Part shown: positions 38,928-48,474 of the stretch, one piece after another
Layout: every line of letters begins with the position of its first letter
Numbering within the stretch: position 1 is the stretch's first letter
Assembly: GCA_934654835.1 (NCBI GenBank)
Contig: CAKUGY010000003.1
Span: 1-64,000 of the forward strand
DNA from: an uncultured Collinsella sp.
GTDB taxonomy: Bacteria > Actinomycetota > Coriobacteriia > Coriobacteriales > Coriobacteriaceae
Direction: 5' to 3'
Length of the DNA: 64,000 nucleotides
Notes under the pieces: generated by a model
Told to the model about the DNA's origin: nothing
The model's database searches: none
Seen by the model: only the letters and a program-made list of their open reading frames with translations
Program-made: the position numbers and the translations under genes

Positions 38928-39689
38928 ATGAGCGTGTTTGAAATGGTGTTTAGTCCGACAGGTGGAACGGAGAAGGTATCTGGTCTTGTTGCCGGGGCGC
39001 TGGATGGGAATGCCGTTACCGTTGATCTGACCGATAACGGACTGGATTGCGGTGCCGTATCGATGACGAAGGACGACGTTGCCGTGATCTCCCTGCCGTC
39101 GTATGCCGGCAGGGTTCCCGCCGTGGCTGTTGAACGGTTGAGCATGGTGCGCGGCAACGGAGCGCGCGCCGTTCTGGTCTGTGTATACGGAAACCGGGCG
39201 TTTGAGGACACGCTTGTAGAGTTGGAGGACGTTGCAAAACGCGCTGGATTTAGGGTGATTGCAGCAGTTGCTGCCATTGCGGAACATTCTGTTGCTCGAC
39301 AGTTCGCCGCTGGGCGACCGGACGCGCAGGATGTGGCCCAGCTTGCCGAGCTTGCTCAGCAGATCCGGTACAAGCTGCTGGATGAGGATGTATCCGAGCC
39401 CACTATTCCCGGCAATCGTCCTTATAAGCAAGCTGGAGGCCACGCCATGGCGCCAATGGCAACGGAGGACTGCGTCTCCTGCGGTGCCTGTGCCGTGGTG
39501 TGCCCTGTTCGGGCTATCGACAAGGGCGATCCCAAGCAGGTGGATAGCGAGGCGTGCATCTCCTGCATGCGCTGCATCTCCGTATGTCCGCAGGACGCTC
39601 GCAAGCTTGATCCCAGCAAACTCGCCGTCGTTACCCAGATGCTGAGCAAGGCTTGCGTCGAGCGGAAAGAATGCGAGCTCTTCATCTAG
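38928..39689 (+). CDS. Flavodoxin-ferredoxin fusion (EFR1-type)
   Basis: The 253-residue protein joins a flavodoxin-like domain (about 1-160; FMN loop FSPTGGTEKVS at residues 8-18) to a double 4Fe-4S ferredoxin domain (about 180-230). The cluster motifs are CVSCGACAVVCPVRAI and CISCMRCISVCPQDARKL. It should carry electrons between flavin and iron-sulfur partners in the cytoplasm. EFR1-type proteins are common in gut anaerobes but their exact partners are unclear. It is a single gene surrounded by palindromic repeats on both sides. The start follows GGGGAGG (38914-38920). Confidence 0.88.
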   Translation: MSVFEMVFSPTGGTEKVSGLVAGALDGNAVTVDLTDNGLDCGAVSMTKDDVAVISLPSYAGRVPAVAVERLSMVRGNGARAVLVCVYGNRAFEDTLVELEDVAKRAGFRVIAAVAAIAEHSVARQFAAGRPDAQDVAQLAELAQQIRYKLLDEDVSEPTIPGNRPYKQAGGHAMAPMATEDCVSCGACAVVCPVRAIDKGDPKQVDSEACISCMRCISVCPQDARKLDPSKLAVVTQMLSKACVERKECELFI

Positions 39690-39750
39690 TGCAGGAGCGT
39701 CAATCAGTTTTTCGCCGTCCCTCCCGGCAGGTGGCGGCATCCCTCCTCTA

Positions 39751-39817
39751 AGTTGCGGTGGAATACGGACTGCTTTTGCCTTTCAAACGGCTTTTCAGTC
39801 CCTATTTCACCGCAACT
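39751..39817. repeat. 67-bp palindrome family, copy 4
   Basis: Starts AGTTGCGGTGGAATACGGAC and ends GTCCCTATTTCACCGCAACT, exactly 67 bp. A broken 33-bp-type unit (TTGGTGCAAGGAGTGTCCCC) follows at about 39825. Confidence 0.82.
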
Positions 39818-39978
39818 CACAATTGGTGCAAGGAGTGTCCCCGGGTGCCGGCAGGAAAGGAACGTCCCTAAGTGCCGCATAGATACCGTTTATCGGAGAA
39901 AAAATACCGTTCGCCGTTCATAATGGTTATTCTGGCTTTGGGCTTGTCTACAATAGTTTTTGTAAAAGAAATGCGGAA

Positions 39979-40061
39979 GGTTACCGAGTCCCTCGGACGT
40001 GGGCCTAACCAAAGTCTTTGAACGGGTGTGTCTCTAGGGACGCATTCGCTTGATTTTGGTT
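39979..40061 (+). promoter_or_regulatory. Antitermination-like leader (RAT plus overlapping stem)
   Basis: The first hairpin is GGTTA (39979-39983) with TAACC (40006-40010), holding an inner CCGAG/CTCGG stem. The second is AACCAAA (40007-40013) with TTTTGGTT (40054-40061), which uses the same TAACC bases. The two cannot form together, as in RNA targets of BglG/LicT-type antiterminators, and such a protein is encoded two genes downstream. The second stem lacks a strong T-run, so the classic terminator is not certain. Confidence 0.45.
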
Positions 40062-40090
40062 GGGCTATATTTATGAAGGGACATGCCACC

Positions 40091-40603
40091 ATGGGTTTCT
40101 TTTCTCGCCTGATGGGCGGTTCGGATGAGCAGAAGAATGCAACCTCCGAGTTCGAAATCCTCGCTCCCGTTTCCGGCGAGCTTGTTCACCTAGAAAAAAC
40201 CAATGATCCCGCTTTTAGCAGCCGTGCCGTGGGCGATGGCGTTGCCGTGGTTCCCCAAGAGGGAACGGTGTGCGCTCCTGTTTCCGGCACCGTCGCGGCA
40301 CTGTTTCCGACTGAGCACGCGCTGGGCATCATGTCCGACGACAGCTCTGCTCAGGTGATGCTGCATATCGGAATCGACACTGTTAAACTTGAGGGCAAGG
40401 GCTTCCATGCGCTTGTTGCTCAGGGTGACCATGTCGACGCGGGCCAGCCCCTCGTCGAGGTCGATTTCGACGCGGTCCGCGCCGCCGGCTTCGATCCTAC
40501 GGTCTTCGTTATCGTGTGCGAGCGTTCGGAGAACTCGACTCTTCGTGAGCACGCTTCCGGCCCTGTTGCTGTTAAAGAGCCTGTCGTCTGGCTTTCCGAG
40601 TAA
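40091..40603 (+). CDS. PTS system glucose-type IIA component
   Basis: EIIA takes phosphate from HPr and gives it to EIIB during sugar uptake. The 170 residues have the Crr-like fold: EILAPVSGELVHLEKTNDPAFSSRAVGDGVAV, PVSGTVAALFPTEHALGI, and MLHIGIDTVKLEGKGF with the phosphorylated His in LHIGIDTV. It is a separate protein here, while many glucose-family transporters have IIA fused at the end. The start at ATG 40091 is set by AAGGGA. It leads the operon IIA-antiterminator-IICB-GH4. Confidence 0.93.
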   Translation: MGFFSRLMGGSDEQKNATSEFEILAPVSGELVHLEKTNDPAFSSRAVGDGVAVVPQEGTVCAPVSGTVAALFPTEHALGIMSDDSSAQVMLHIGIDTVKLEGKGFHALVAQGDHVDAGQPLVEVDFDAVRAAGFDPTVFVIVCERSENSTLREHASGPVAVKEPVVWLSE

Positions 40604-40621
40604 ATTCTTGTGGTGGGTACC

Positions 40622-41476
40622 GTGGTTATCAAGCGAGTTTTCAACAATAACGTCGCAATGGTCACTTCGGACGATGGCTCCGAGCTCATTGTCATCGGTC
40701 GAGGCCTCTGCTTTGGCCGTCATGCCGGCGACGCTATCGATGAGGCGTCGGTAGAGAAGACCTACGCGCTGCAGGAGGGTACTTCGCAGGATTCGCGTAC
40801 GATTGACCGCTTGGCTCATCTTTTGGAGTCCATCCCCACCGTCAACCTCGTGATCGCCGAGGACATTGTTCAGATGCTCCGTCGAGAGCTCAATGTCGAT
40901 ATCAACGACAAGATCCTCATTGCCCTCGCAGACCATATCGGCCTTGCTTTGGAGCGCGAGCGCAAAGGCGTTCCCTGTGAGAACCCGCTGCTGCTCGAGA
41001 TCCAGCAGTTCTATCGCAAGGAGTACGCGCTTGCGGGCCGTGCGCTGCAGATTGTCAAGGAGTATATGGGCATCCAGATGAGCGAAGAAGAGCAGGGCTT
41101 CATTACGCTGCATATCGTCAACGCCACCATGCCGCAACGCTCCGACCGTCTCATCATCTCGGTCCAACTTGTTCGCGACGTTCTCGCGATTGTTTCCGAG
41201 CGCTATGCCACGACCCTCGATAACACCTCGCTGCCTTACGAACGTTTCGTTCGCCACCTGCAGTTTTTCGCGCAGCGAGCGCTCGATCCTGCAGCCGGGC
41301 AAATCAACGGAGACGCGCTGTTCCGAATCGATGAAACGGCGTATCCGTGCGCATTCTCGTGCGCGGACGCCATAGCCGCCCACTTGTCGTCTACCTATAA
41401 CGTTGTCGTTACCAATGCCGAGAAGAGTTATCTCGCGTACCACATTGTTAACCTGCTTGGAGAACCTGGTCTCTAG
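40622..41476 (+). CDS. BglG/LicT-family transcriptional antiterminator
   Basis: The 284-residue RNA-binding regulator starts with the CAT RNA-binding domain (VIKRVFNNNVAMVTSDDGSELIVIGRGLCFGRHAGD, about 1-55) and has two PTS-regulated domains. PRD1 (about 65-170) contains NLVIAEDIV and ALADHIGLALERE; PRD2 (about 175-280) contains GFITLHIVNATM and YLAYHIVNLL with regulatory His residues. Phosphorylation by the PTS would switch its binding to the leader RNA at 39979-40061. GTG 40622 is chosen because GGTGGG lies five bases upstream; GTG 40610 is possible. The gene sits between IIA and IICB, so it likely controls its own operon. Confidence 0.92.
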   Translation: MVIKRVFNNNVAMVTSDDGSELIVIGRGLCFGRHAGDAIDEASVEKTYALQEGTSQDSRTIDRLAHLLESIPTVNLVIAEDIVQMLRRELNVDINDKILIALADHIGLALERERKGVPCENPLLLEIQQFYRKEYALAGRALQIVKEYMGIQMSEEEQGFITLHIVNATMPQRSDRLIISVQLVRDVLAIVSERYATTLDNTSLPYERFVRHLQFFAQRALDPAAGQINGDALFRIDETAYPCAFSCADAIAAHLSSTYNVVVTNAEKSYLAYHIVNLLGEPGL

Positions 41477-41575
41477 GCATAACGTGCCCACACATCGATT
41501 GATATAAGGCAGGGCTTATGGCCTTGTCCAGGGCACATCTGTCTCAATTTGCGGAAAAGGAAGGGGAGTACCGCT

Positions 41576-43192
41576 ATGACCGCAAAAAAGAAGTTCAATT
41601 TCAAAGCGCCGTTGGAGGTGTTCGCGAAGTCAATCGTCCAGCCGATGATGTATCTCTCGGTTGCCGGCATTCTGCTCATCGTGGGCATCATTCTGACCAA
41701 CAAGACCATTTGCGCCATGATTCCCGTGCTGGGCTCCGGTCCGTTCCAGCTTGTGGGCGCCGTTGTCTATCAGTCGCTGATGTTTATCATCAACAACCTC
41801 TCGATTCTGTTCTGCGTGGGCATCGCCGGCGCCATGGCAAAGAAGAACAAGGGCCATGCTTCGCTTATCGCCCTGATGTCGTTCTTCCTGTTCCTGCAGG
41901 CTAACAACATCGTGCTCAACGCCACCGGCTCTCTTGCCGAAGCGAGCGGCATGCTCGGCCTTACCGGAACCGGCCAGAGCACCGTCATGGGCATCCAGGT
42001 GCTCGACACCGGCGTGTTCGGCGGCATTATCCTGGGCTGCATCACCGGCGCCGTGTTCAACAAGTTCTCGAACAAGCAGTTCCCCATTGCCCTTTCGATG
42101 TTCTCGGGCGTTCGCTTCCCGTTTTTGATTATGATCATCATCTCCTGGATCATGGGCGCAGGCTTCTGCATCGTCTGGCCTCCTGTCCAGGGCGCCATCT
42201 CCTCCGTTGCCGGCATCATTAAGGAGTCGGGCAACATCGGTCTGTTTATCTACGGCATGCTCAACAAGCTGCTCGTTCCCACCGGTCTGCACCACCTCAT
42301 CTACACCCCGTTCCAGTTCTCCGATGTGGGCGGCACCCTGACGCTGGGCGACCAGGTTATCGCCGGTGCTTACCCCATTCGTGTCGCCGAGATGGCAATG
42401 ACGGGTCAGCCTTTCTCTGACAGCACCTACTTCAATAGCTACACCTTCAACAACCTGTGGCCCTACATCGGTATCGGTCTCGCCTTTATCTTCACCGCTT
42501 ACAAGGAGAACAAGGATAAGACCAAGGCCGTCATCATCCCGCTGATCATCACCGCCGTGCTCTCCTGCGTGACCGAGCCCATGGACTTCCTCTTTGTCTT
42601 TGCCGCTCCCGTGCTCTTTGTCGTCCACTCGGTTCTTTCCGGCATCTTCCTGGTTCTGCTCAAGGTCCTCTCCGTACCCGCTTCGACCGCTGGCGGCATC
42701 ATCAACATCGTGGTTTCCAACCTGGTCCTGGGTGTCGATAAGACCAACTGGCCGATGATGCTCGTGCTCGGAGTCGTCAACGCCGCGCTGTACTTCTTCC
42801 TCTTTAGCTTCCTTATCAAGAAGCTCAACCTCCACACCCCTGGTCGCGAGGAAGAGTCCGAGCTCGCTGAGTCCGTTGCCGAGGGCAAGGCTGCCGCGTC
42901 TGTCGCGGTGAAGCAGGGCGCTGTCGCCGCGGCTCCCGCAGAGGGCGTCGATGCGGGCATTGCCGACCTGGTCGCAGGTCTTGGCGGCAAGGACAACATC
43001 GAGGAGATCGAGAACTGCTTTACGCGTCTCCGTGTGAACGTTAAGAACCCGGACCTTATCGATGAGAACCTCATCAACCACGTGCCCAACAGCGGCATCA
43101 ACCGCAACGGCAACGATATCCAGATCATCTTTGGCATGAAGGTCGCCGAGATGCGCGACAAGGTCGAGAACGCAATTGAGAAGGAGCAGTAA
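41576..43192 (+). CDS. PTS IICB component, alpha-glucoside/maltose type
   Basis: The 538-residue membrane protein imports and phosphorylates a sugar. The IIC domain (about 1-425) has about ten membrane helices and the family words GLHHLIYTPFQFSDVGG and TEPMDFLFVFAAPVLFVVHS. The IIB domain at the C-terminus carries the phosphocysteine Cys481 in EIENCFTRLRVNVKN. The linker (about 430-465) is Ala/Glu-rich. It belongs to the glucose/maltose branch (GlvC or MalX-like). The following GH4 enzyme has the motif of 6-phospho-alpha-glucosidases, so the sugar is probably maltose or another alpha-glucoside. The start follows AAGGGGAG. Confidence 0.9.
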   Translation: MTAKKKFNFKAPLEVFAKSIVQPMMYLSVAGILLIVGIILTNKTICAMIPVLGSGPFQLVGAVVYQSLMFIINNLSILFCVGIAGAMAKKNKGHASLIALMSFFLFLQANNIVLNATGSLAEASGMLGLTGTGQSTVMGIQVLDTGVFGGIILGCITGAVFNKFSNKQFPIALSMFSGVRFPFLIMIIISWIMGAGFCIVWPPVQGAISSVAGIIKESGNIGLFIYGMLNKLLVPTGLHHLIYTPFQFSDVGGTLTLGDQVIAGAYPIRVAEMAMTGQPFSDSTYFNSYTFNNLWPYIGIGLAFIFTAYKENKDKTKAVIIPLIITAVLSCVTEPMDFLFVFAAPVLFVVHSVLSGIFLVLLKVLSVPASTAGGIINIVVSNLVLGVDKTNWPMMLVLGVVNAALYFFLFSFLIKKLNLHTPGREEESELAESVAEGKAAASVAVKQGAVAAAPAEGVDAGIADLVAGLGGKDNIEEIENCFTRLRVNVKNPDLIDENLINHVPNSGINRNGNDIQIIFGMKVAEMRDKVENAIEKEQ

Positions 43193-43195
43193 ACA

Positions 43196-44578
43196 ATGAT
43201 CATTACTCTGTGCGGTGGCGGATCCACCTTTACCCCCGGCATCGTCAAATCCATCGCCCTGCGCAAGGACGAGCTCGATGTTGACGAGATTCGCCTGTAC
43301 GACATCAACGAGGAGCGTCAGCGCAAGATCGGCGTGCTCGTGGACTGGATTTTGCACGAGGACCTTGGCCTGGACATCAAGCTTACGGTGACCACCGACA
43401 AGGCGACCGCCTTCACCGACGCCAGCTTCGTGTTTGCCCAGATGCGCGTGGGCGGCTATGCCATGCGCGAGCAGGACGAGAAGATTCCGCTGCGCCACGG
43501 CTGCGTGGGTCAGGAGACCTGCGGCTGCGGCGGCCTTGCCTACGGCATGCGCACCATCTTCCCCATGGTCGAGCTCATCGACGACGTCGAGAAGTACGCC
43601 AAGAAGGACTACTGGATTCTCAACTACTCCAACCCCGCTGCCATCGTGTCCGAGGGCTGTCGCGTTCTGCGTCCCAACGCTCGCATTATCAACATCTGCG
43701 ACATGCCGATCGCGATCATCGACGTGGTTTGCGCCGCGCTCGATATCAACAAGGAGGATGTTGAGTACGACTACTTTGGCCTCAACCACTTTGGTTGGTT
43801 CACCTCGATCCGTCACAAGGGCGAGGAGGTGCTCCCGCAGCTGCGCGAGTACATCAAGGAGCACGAGATTCTGCTGCCCGACTCCTACCTTAAGGGCATG
43901 AGCTCGCTGATGTCCAAGAAGCCCGAGGAGGCCACCGACGAGCACCCCGAGCAGAACCGCCACACCAAGGGCAGCTGGTACTACGTCTGGAAGGGCGAGT
44001 ACGAGATCATGGAGTGCTTCCCGGAGTACCTGCCCAACACGTATCTGAACTACTATCTGCAGCAGAAGGAGTTCGTCGAGCATTCCAACCCCGAGCGCAC
44101 CCGTGCGAATGAGGTTGAGGAGACGCGTGAGAAGAACCTCTTTGATGGTATCGATCACTACGAGAAGACGGGCGAGATCGACGAGAGCACGTTCTATGCG
44201 GGCAGCCACGGCGACTGGATTGCCGACCTGGCTATCGCTCTGAAGAACGACACCAAGCAGCGCTTCCTGGTCATTTGCGAGAACAAGGGCGCCATCCCCA
44301 ACATGCCCTACGACGCCATGGTCGAGCTGCCTGCCTACATTGGCAAGAACGGCCCCGAGGTCATCAGCCGCGACAACATTCCGCTGTTCCAGCAGGGCCT
44401 CATGATGCAGCAGCTGAACTCCGAGAAGCTCGTGGTCGAGGCTACGATCGAGGGTTCGTACGAGAAGGCGCTCAAGGCCTTTACGCTCAACAAGACCGTG
44501 CCGTCGATGAAGGTCGCCAAGGAGGTTCTCGACGACATGATCGAGGCCAACAAGGACTTCTGGCCCGAGCTTAAGTAA
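43196..44578 (+). CDS. 6-phospho-alpha-glucosidase, GH4 family
   Basis: GH4 enzymes use NAD and a divalent metal to split phosphorylated sugars. The 460-residue protein starts with the NAD-binding loop CGGGSTFTPGIVKSIA. The signature NICDMPIAI (Cys168-Asp-Met-Pro171) is the form found in 6-phospho-alpha-glucosidases such as GlvA/MalH, while beta-enzymes have CNxP. The metal-site segment GLNHFGWFTSI follows. It is the last gene of the PTS operon, three bases after IICB, and would release glucose and glucose-6-phosphate from the imported sugar phosphate. Confidence 0.93.
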   Translation: MIITLCGGGSTFTPGIVKSIALRKDELDVDEIRLYDINEERQRKIGVLVDWILHEDLGLDIKLTVTTDKATAFTDASFVFAQMRVGGYAMREQDEKIPLRHGCVGQETCGCGGLAYGMRTIFPMVELIDDVEKYAKKDYWILNYSNPAAIVSEGCRVLRPNARIINICDMPIAIIDVVCAALDINKEDVEYDYFGLNHFGWFTSIRHKGEEVLPQLREYIKEHEILLPDSYLKGMSSLMSKKPEEATDEHPEQNRHTKGSWYYVWKGEYEIMECFPEYLPNTYLNYYLQQKEFVEHSNPERTRANEVEETREKNLFDGIDHYEKTGEIDESTFYAGSHGDWIADLAIALKNDTKQRFLVICENKGAIPNMPYDAMVELPAYIGKNGPEVISRDNIPLFQQGLMMQQLNSEKLVVEATIEGSYEKALKAFTLNKTVPSMKVAKEVLDDMIEANKDFWPELK

Positions 44579-44610
44579 AAGCAACAGGGTCGCTAGTCGC
44601 ATACCTAGGG

Positions 44611-44648
44611 CAATGCCCCGTCCACGTGATTGCGTGGGCGGGGCATTG
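44611..44648 (+). terminator. Long hairpin after the PTS operon
   Basis: CAATGCCCCGTCCACG (44611-44626) pairs with CGTGGGCGGGGCATTG (44633-44648), 16 bp with one G-U. The T-run is weak (TCGTTTGG). Downstream to 44834 there are two small hairpins (ACATTTC/GAAATGT and GACCTAA/TTAGGTC) that may be operators or leader structure for the hydrogenase operon. Confidence 0.7.
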
Positions 44649-44834
44649 TCGTTTGGTAACGCGTTTTATCAAATATGGCATTTATCTGCGGTAATGTTCT
44701 ATTTCACCGCTGAGGGCGACATTTCATACCGACTGCCGAAATGTGTTGAGACCTAACAACTTTTTAGGTCAGTGTGATGCGTGTAGCAACTTCGCCCGGC
44801 CTCGCCTCCGGGCTGCCATGTGAGAGGGGATCTT

Positions 44835-46667
44835 ATGGCTCGACTGCATGTAATGGAACGCAGCCACGCTCAGGCCGTCATGGACGACCTGCACGATGCG
44901 CTCGGACGTCGTCTGGCGGTGAGTTCGCTCGCCCCGTGCCCCGTTGAGTTTACGGCGGCGCTCGTCAACCTGTGCTCGACGCAGAGCTGCGGTAAGTGTA
45001 CACCCTGCCGCGTGGGCCTGAGCGCGCTGAGCGACCTGCTCGCCGATGTGCTCGAGGGCCGCGCCGACGAGTCCACGCTCAACCTCATTGAGCGCACCGC
45101 CCGCACCATCTATCTTTCGAGCGACTGCGCCATCGGCTACGAGGCCGGCGCCATGGCGCTCACGGCCATCCGCGGCTTCCGTGACGACTTTGAGCATCAC
45201 ATCCGCGAGCATTCCTGCGGCTTTGACCGCGAGGCTCGCGTCCCGTGCGTCTCGGGCTGCCCGGCGCACGTCGACATTCCCGGTTACATCTCGCTGGTCG
45301 AGGCCGGTCGCTATGCCGACGCCGTCAAGGTCATCCGCAAGAACAACCCGCTGCCGCTCGTCTGCGGTCTGGTGTGCGAGCATCCCTGCGAGATGCACTG
45401 CCGTCGCGGCATGGTCGATGACCCCATGAACATCCTCGCCCTCAAGCGTTTTGCCGTTGAGCATAGTGACCTCAACGACTACAAGCCCACCGTGGCCGAC
45501 AGCACCGGCAAGCGCATCGCCGTGATCGGCGGCGGCCCGGCCGGCCTTTCTTGCGCCTACTACCTGACCGTGATGGGCCACAAGGTGACCATCTTTGAGC
45601 AGCGCCACCATCTGGGCGGTATGCTGCGCTACGGCATCCCCAGCTACCGTCTGCCGCGCGAGCGCCTGCAGGCCGAGATCGACTGGATCTTGAGCGCCGG
45701 TATCGATGTGGAGCTTGACCATTCCGTCAACGGCGAGGAGCTTGCCCGCCTGCGCGACGAGTTCGATGCCGCCTACCTGGCCATCGGTGCCCACAGCGAT
45801 AAGAAGCTCGGCCTTCCGGGCGAAGAGGCGCCCGGCGTGGAGTCGGCCGTCAAGATGCTGCGCGCCATCGGTGACGACGAGCTGCCCGACCTGAGCGGCC
45901 AGCGCGTGTGCGTGATCGGCGGCGGCAACGTGGCCATGGACGTGGCGCGCTCCGCCGTGCGCTGCGGTGCCGAAAAGGTGAGCATCGTCTACCGCCGTCG
46001 CATCTGCGACATGACGGCCCAGGACGCCGAGATTGCCGGCGCCCAGGCCGAGGGCTGCGAGGTGCTGGAGCTCACGGCGCCGCTCGCCATCGAGACCGGC
46101 GAGGACGGTCGCGTGAGCGGTCTGCGCGTGCAGCCGCAGATCATCGGCGAGCCCCGTCGCGGTCGTCCGGCCCCGCGTGCCGCCGCCACGCCAGAGCGCG
46201 TCATTCCCTGCGAGCGCGTGTTCGTCGCCATTGGCCAGGACATCGATTCCAAGCCATTTGAGGACATGGGCATTGCCTGCAAGTGGGGCTGCGTTGTCAC
46301 CGACTCGGACGGCGCCGTGCCCAACTTCGACGGTCTCTTTAGCGGTGGCGACTGCCAGACTGGCCCCGCCACTGTCATCCGCGCCATCAACGCCGGTCGC
46401 GTGGCTTCGGCAAACATCGACCGCTACCTGGGCTTCGACCACAAGATCAAGCTCGATGTGGAGCTGCCGACCGTTCAGTTTAAGGGCAAGCACGAGTGCG
46501 GCCGCTGCGAGCTGGGCGAGCGCGAGGCCGGCGAGCGCATCCACGATTGGAATCTGGTCGAACAAGGCCTTACCGAGGAGGAGGCACGCCAGGAGGCGAG
46601 CCGCTGCCTGCGTTGCGACCACTTTGGCTTTGGCGCGTTCCGCGGAGGGAGGAACCTGGAATGGTAG
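44835..46667 (+). CDS. GltD-like NAD(P) flavoprotein with NuoF-type 4Fe-4S domain
   Basis: The 610-residue protein is a fusion. The first 110 residues match the C-terminal iron-sulfur domain of NuoF/HydB (CSTQSCGKCTPCRVGLSALSDLL). The rest is like the GOGAT small subunit: cluster cysteines (PCVSGCPAHVDIPGYI, CGLVCEHPCEMHCRRG), FAD site (RIAVIGGGPAGLSCAYYL), NAD(P) site (VCVIGGGNVAMDVARSAV) and DGLFSGGDCQTGPATVIRAI. A last Cys motif lies at the end (CGRCELGEREAG, CLRCDHFGFG). It should connect NAD(P)H to the hydrogenase, whose gene overlaps its stop. This gene pair fits the [FeFe]-hydrogenases grouped as glutamate-synthase-linked (A2 in HydDB terms), which have no proven function. Confidence 0.88.
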   Translation: MARLHVMERSHAQAVMDDLHDALGRRLAVSSLAPCPVEFTAALVNLCSTQSCGKCTPCRVGLSALSDLLADVLEGRADESTLNLIERTARTIYLSSDCAIGYEAGAMALTAIRGFRDDFEHHIREHSCGFDREARVPCVSGCPAHVDIPGYISLVEAGRYADAVKVIRKNNPLPLVCGLVCEHPCEMHCRRGMVDDPMNILALKRFAVEHSDLNDYKPTVADSTGKRIAVIGGGPAGLSCAYYLTVMGHKVTIFEQRHHLGGMLRYGIPSYRLPRERLQAEIDWILSAGIDVELDHSVNGEELARLRDEFDAAYLAIGAHSDKKLGLPGEEAPGVESAVKMLRAIGDDELPDLSGQRVCVIGGGNVAMDVARSAVRCGAEKVSIVYRRRICDMTAQDAEIAGAQAEGCEVLELTAPLAIETGEDGRVSGLRVQPQIIGEPRRGRPAPRAAATPERVIPCERVFVAIGQDIDSKPFEDMGIACKWGCVVTDSDGAVPNFDGLFSGGDCQTGPATVIRAINAGRVASANIDRYLGFDHKIKLDVELPTVQFKGKHECGRCELGEREAGERIHDWNLVEQGLTEEEARQEASRCLRCDHFGFGAFRGGRNLEW

Positions 46668-48472
46668 AGCTCAACAACCCCACTGTCAGCGACAACACCG
46701 AAAGCGGAGCACTCAACATGGTCAAGCTCACGATCGATAATTGCGAAGTCGTGGTACCCGAGCACACCACGATCCTGGACGCGGCTAAGTCTGCCGGCAT
46801 CCAGATTCCCACCCTGTGCTACCTGCGCGATCTAAACGAGATCGGCGGCTGCCGCGTGTGCGTGGTCGAGGTCGAGGGCTGCGACCAGCTGGTTGCCGCC
46901 TGCAACAACTACGTGCTCGACGGCATGGTGGTTCACACCAACAGTCCCAAAGCCCGCGAGGCGCGCCGCACCAACGTGCAGCTGCTGCTGTCCCAGCACG
47001 ATTCGCGTTGCACGAGCTGCGTGCGCAGCGGCAACTGCAACCTGCAGACCATCGCCAACGACTTAGGGATCTTCTACCTGCCGTACGAGCAGCACCTGGC
47101 GCGCGAGGGCTGGGACTTCGATTTCCCCATCATCCGCGACAACGACAAGTGCATCAAGTGCATGCGCTGCATCAAGGTGTGCGAGAGCGTGCAGGGTCTC
47201 GGCATTTGGGATCTGACCAACCGCGCCACGCATACCGCCGTGGGCACCCGCGGGCGCGCGCCGATCGACAAGACCGATTGCGTCGCGTGCGGCCAGTGCA
47301 TCACACATTGCCCGACGGGCGCACTGCGCGAGCGTGACGATACCGAGACCGTGTTCGACGCCATAGCCGATCCCGACAAGATCGTGCTGGTGCAGATCGC
47401 GCCGGCCGTGCGTAGCGCCTGGGGCGAGGAGCTCGGCATTCCGCGCGAGGAAGCCACCGTCGAGCGCCTGGCCTGCACGCTGCGCCGCGTGGGCTTTGAG
47501 TACGTGTTCGACACCGATTTCTCGGCCGACCTCACCATTATGGAGGAGGGCTCCGAGCTGCTCGAGCGCCTGGGCGAGGCCGCCAAGGGCGAGGGCGACA
47601 GCCGCGGCTGGCCCATGTTCACGAGCTGCTGCCCGGGCTGGGTGCGCTTTGTGAAGGCACGCTACCCCGAGTTTGTCGACAGCCTGTCCACGTCCAAGTC
47701 GCCGCAGCAGATGTTCGGCGCCATCGCCAAGACCTATTACGCCAAGGTACTGGGCGTGGAACCCGAGCGCCTGTTTGTGGTGTCCGTGATGCCGTGCACG
47801 GCCAAGAAGGCCGAGCGCGCGCTGCCGAGCATGGTGGGCGAGGACGGCACGCCCGACGTGGATGTTGCGCTGACGGTGCGCGAGATGGTGCGCATGATCC
47901 GCGCGAACCACGTGAGCGTGGATACGCTCGTCGAAGAGCCGCTCGACACGCCGCTGGGCTTTGGCACGGGCGCGGGCGTGATCTTTGGCGCCACGGGCGG
48001 CGTGATGGAAGCTGCCGTGCGCTCGGCCTATTACCTGGTGACGGGCAAGAACCCCGATGCCGACTTCTTTACCGATATGCGCGGCCTCGACGGTTGGAAG
48101 GAAGCCGTGGCCGATATCGATGGCACCAAGGTGCGCGTCGCCGTGGCGCACGGGCTGGGCAACGCCGCCCGTCTGCTCGACGCGATTCGCGACGGCCGTG
48201 TGAGCTATGACTTCGTCGAGGTCATGGCGTGCCCCGGCGGTTGCGTCGGTGGCGGCGGTCAGCCCATCCACGACGGCTGCGAGCTGGCGGCCGAGCGTGG
48301 TCAGGTGCTGTGGGGCTTGGATGCGAAGGCGGACATTCGCTTCTCGCACGAGAACCCCGATGTCCAGGCGTGCTACCGCGAGTTCTTGGGCGAGCCGCTC
48401 TCGCCGCTGGCCGAGGAGTTGCTGCATACCGACCATCACGCATGGACGATGCCCAACGAAGGGACGTGCTAG
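46661..48472 (+). CDS. [FeFe]-hydrogenase catalytic subunit
   Basis: The 603-residue enzyme makes or uses hydrogen. The N-terminus has a 2Fe-2S domain (CYLRDLNEIGGCRVCVVEVEG), a His/Cys 4Fe-4S domain (HDSRCTSCVRSGNCNLQ) and two ferredoxin clusters (CIKCMRCIKVCE, CVACGQCITHCPTG). All three H-cluster motifs are intact: TSCCPGW (321-327), MPCTAKK (377-383) and EVMACPGGCVGGGGQP (520-535). It starts at ATG 46661, overlapping the flavoprotein stop, with GGAGGGAGG upstream. The maturation genes (HydE, F, G) are not in the window. The following ABC transporter genes are three or four bases apart from one another, so this looks like one operon. Confidence 0.95.
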   Translation: MVELNNPTVSDNTESGALNMVKLTIDNCEVVVPEHTTILDAAKSAGIQIPTLCYLRDLNEIGGCRVCVVEVEGCDQLVAACNNYVLDGMVVHTNSPKAREARRTNVQLLLSQHDSRCTSCVRSGNCNLQTIANDLGIFYLPYEQHLAREGWDFDFPIIRDNDKCIKCMRCIKVCESVQGLGIWDLTNRATHTAVGTRGRAPIDKTDCVACGQCITHCPTGALRERDDTETVFDAIADPDKIVLVQIAPAVRSAWGEELGIPREEATVERLACTLRRVGFEYVFDTDFSADLTIMEEGSELLERLGEAAKGEGDSRGWPMFTSCCPGWVRFVKARYPEFVDSLSTSKSPQQMFGAIAKTYYAKVLGVEPERLFVVSVMPCTAKKAERALPSMVGEDGTPDVDVALTVREMVRMIRANHVSVDTLVEEPLDTPLGFGTGAGVIFGATGGVMEAAVRSAYYLVTGKNPDADFFTDMRGLDGWKEAVADIDGTKVRVAVAHGLGNAARLLDAIRDGRVSYDFVEVMACPGGCVGGGGQPIHDGCELAAERGQVLWGLDAKADIRFSHENPDVQACYREFLGEPLSPLAEELLHTDHHAWTMPNEGTC

Positions 48473-48474
48473 CG

